Assembly: GCA_934675575.1 (NCBI GenBank)
Contig: CAKUQQ010000004.1
Location: 1-64,000, forward strand
DNA from: an uncultured Muribaculaceae bacterium
Lineage (GTDB): Bacteria > Bacteroidota > Bacteroidia > Bacteroidales > Muribaculaceae
Direction: 5' to 3'
Length of the DNA stretch: 64,000 bases
The notes under the pieces are model-generated. The model saw only the letters and a program-made list of their open reading frames with translations. It searched no databases and had not been told where the DNA came from. This document shows positions 63,716 through 64,000 of the stretch, one piece after another (the first letter of the stretch is position 1; the number at the start of each line of letters is the position of its first letter). Made by a program: the position numbers and the translations under genes.

Positions 63716-64000
63716 ATGAACGATATAAAGACCAATTCAAAAACTTTACTCCCGGAGCCAACTCTCAGGAGACTGCCTTGGTATCTTGCCTACGTTCAGC
63801 TTCTCGACAATCAGCACGTTGAATACGTTTCCTCCACTCAGATTGCTAAAGAAATCAATGTTGACGCATCACAAATTGCCAAAGACTTGTCATTTCTCAA
63901 CATCAAGGGAAAAACAAGAATTGGATATGAGGTCAAGGAATTGACTAAAGAACTGACCGACTTCTTGGGCTTCAAGCACAAGCACACGGCATTCATGATT
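63716..64000 (+). CDS. rex: Redox-sensing transcriptional repressor Rex (5' part)
   Basis: The window ends inside this gene: 95 codons are present from the ATG at 63716. The translated N-terminus shows the Rex winged-helix domain: PEPTLRRLPWYLAYVQLL, then VSSTQIAKEINVDASQIAKD (recognition helix), then FLNIKGKTRIGYEVKEL and the start of the linker to the Rossmann domain (FLGF). Rex binds operators when NAD+ is high and releases them when NADH rises, controlling fermentation and respiration genes. The NAD-binding half lies outside the window. Confidence 0.93.
   Translation, partial: MNDIKTNSKTLLPEPTLRRLPWYLAYVQLLDNQHVEYVSSTQIAKEINVDASQIAKDLSFLNIKGKTRIGYEVKELTKELTDFLGFKHKHTAFMI

Overview
The window looks like a chromosomal segment from a gut-type member of the Bacteroidales; the family is uncertain, though Muribaculaceae or Prevotella-like lineages would fit. 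The order-level call rests on a T9SS sortase PorU, a GldE homologue, a UpxY-type NusG antiterminator heading a polysaccharide operon, a Bacteroidetes-type fused CcsBA, DUF3078 and DUF3108 proteins, and repeated promoters of the TTTG-N19-21-TAnnTTTG type. No rRNA, tRNA, CRISPR array, phage or insertion sequence was seen.

Left part (0-18.4 kb). A TonB-dependent receptor and a Cys/Lys-rich HMA-domain protein form a probable metal operon (minus strand), followed by class II fructose-bisphosphate aldolase (fba). Divergent from fba is speA (arginine decarboxylase)-truA-membrane acyltransferase. Next is a plus-strand series that reads as an iron/heme-redox module: outer-membrane porin, imelysin lipoprotein, di-heme oxidoreductase lipoprotein (two CxxCH), and the CcsBA cytochrome c synthase needed to attach those hemes. 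A hemerythrin-like protein and a LuxR-type regulator with a degenerate receiver overlap directly downstream. The next intergenic region holds a candidate ~120-nt small RNA with its own promoter and terminator. A TraB/GumN protein closes the section.

Centre (18.6-37.5 kb, minus strand). A large capsule/exopolysaccharide operon is headed by a UpxY antiterminator and a HepT/MntA toxin-antitoxin pair. It then runs: Wzx flippase, pyruvyl transferase, an unusual PP-loop protein, GT4, O-acyltransferase, GT32, EpsG-type polymerase, GT2, GT4, SDR epimerase, PglC/WcfS-like initiating phosphoglycosyltransferase, a PLP decarboxylase, two ATP-grasp ligases, a DegT aminotransferase and a GDSL hydrolase. 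The core is visibly more AT-rich than its flanks. It contains a C10 tract in the O-acyltransferase and a G8/C8 tract in an ATP-grasp gene, both candidate phase-variation sites. Aminotransferase plus PglC-type transferase plus pyruvyl transferase recalls zwitterionic polysaccharide loci, and the decarboxylase/ATP-grasp pair suggests an amide-linked amine or amino acid decoration.

Right part (37.5-64 kb). Cell-envelope genes dominate: DUF3078 and DUF3108 proteins, two small secreted proteins of unknown role, a gldE-phosphopantetheinyl transferase-C69 dipeptidase operon, a TolC-HlyD-ABC2-ABC2 exporter lacking an ATPase, a coiled-coil membrane protein, and a TM2/GH25 lysozyme/unknown operon. An AlbA_2-type regulator carrying a 12-bp tandem repeat is followed by a 114-bp tandem repeat. 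A palindromic REP-like family occurs in two intergenic regions. Housekeeping genes pyrG and yidC follow, then the T9SS sortase porU, and the window ends inside rex, the NADH/NAD+ sensing repressor.
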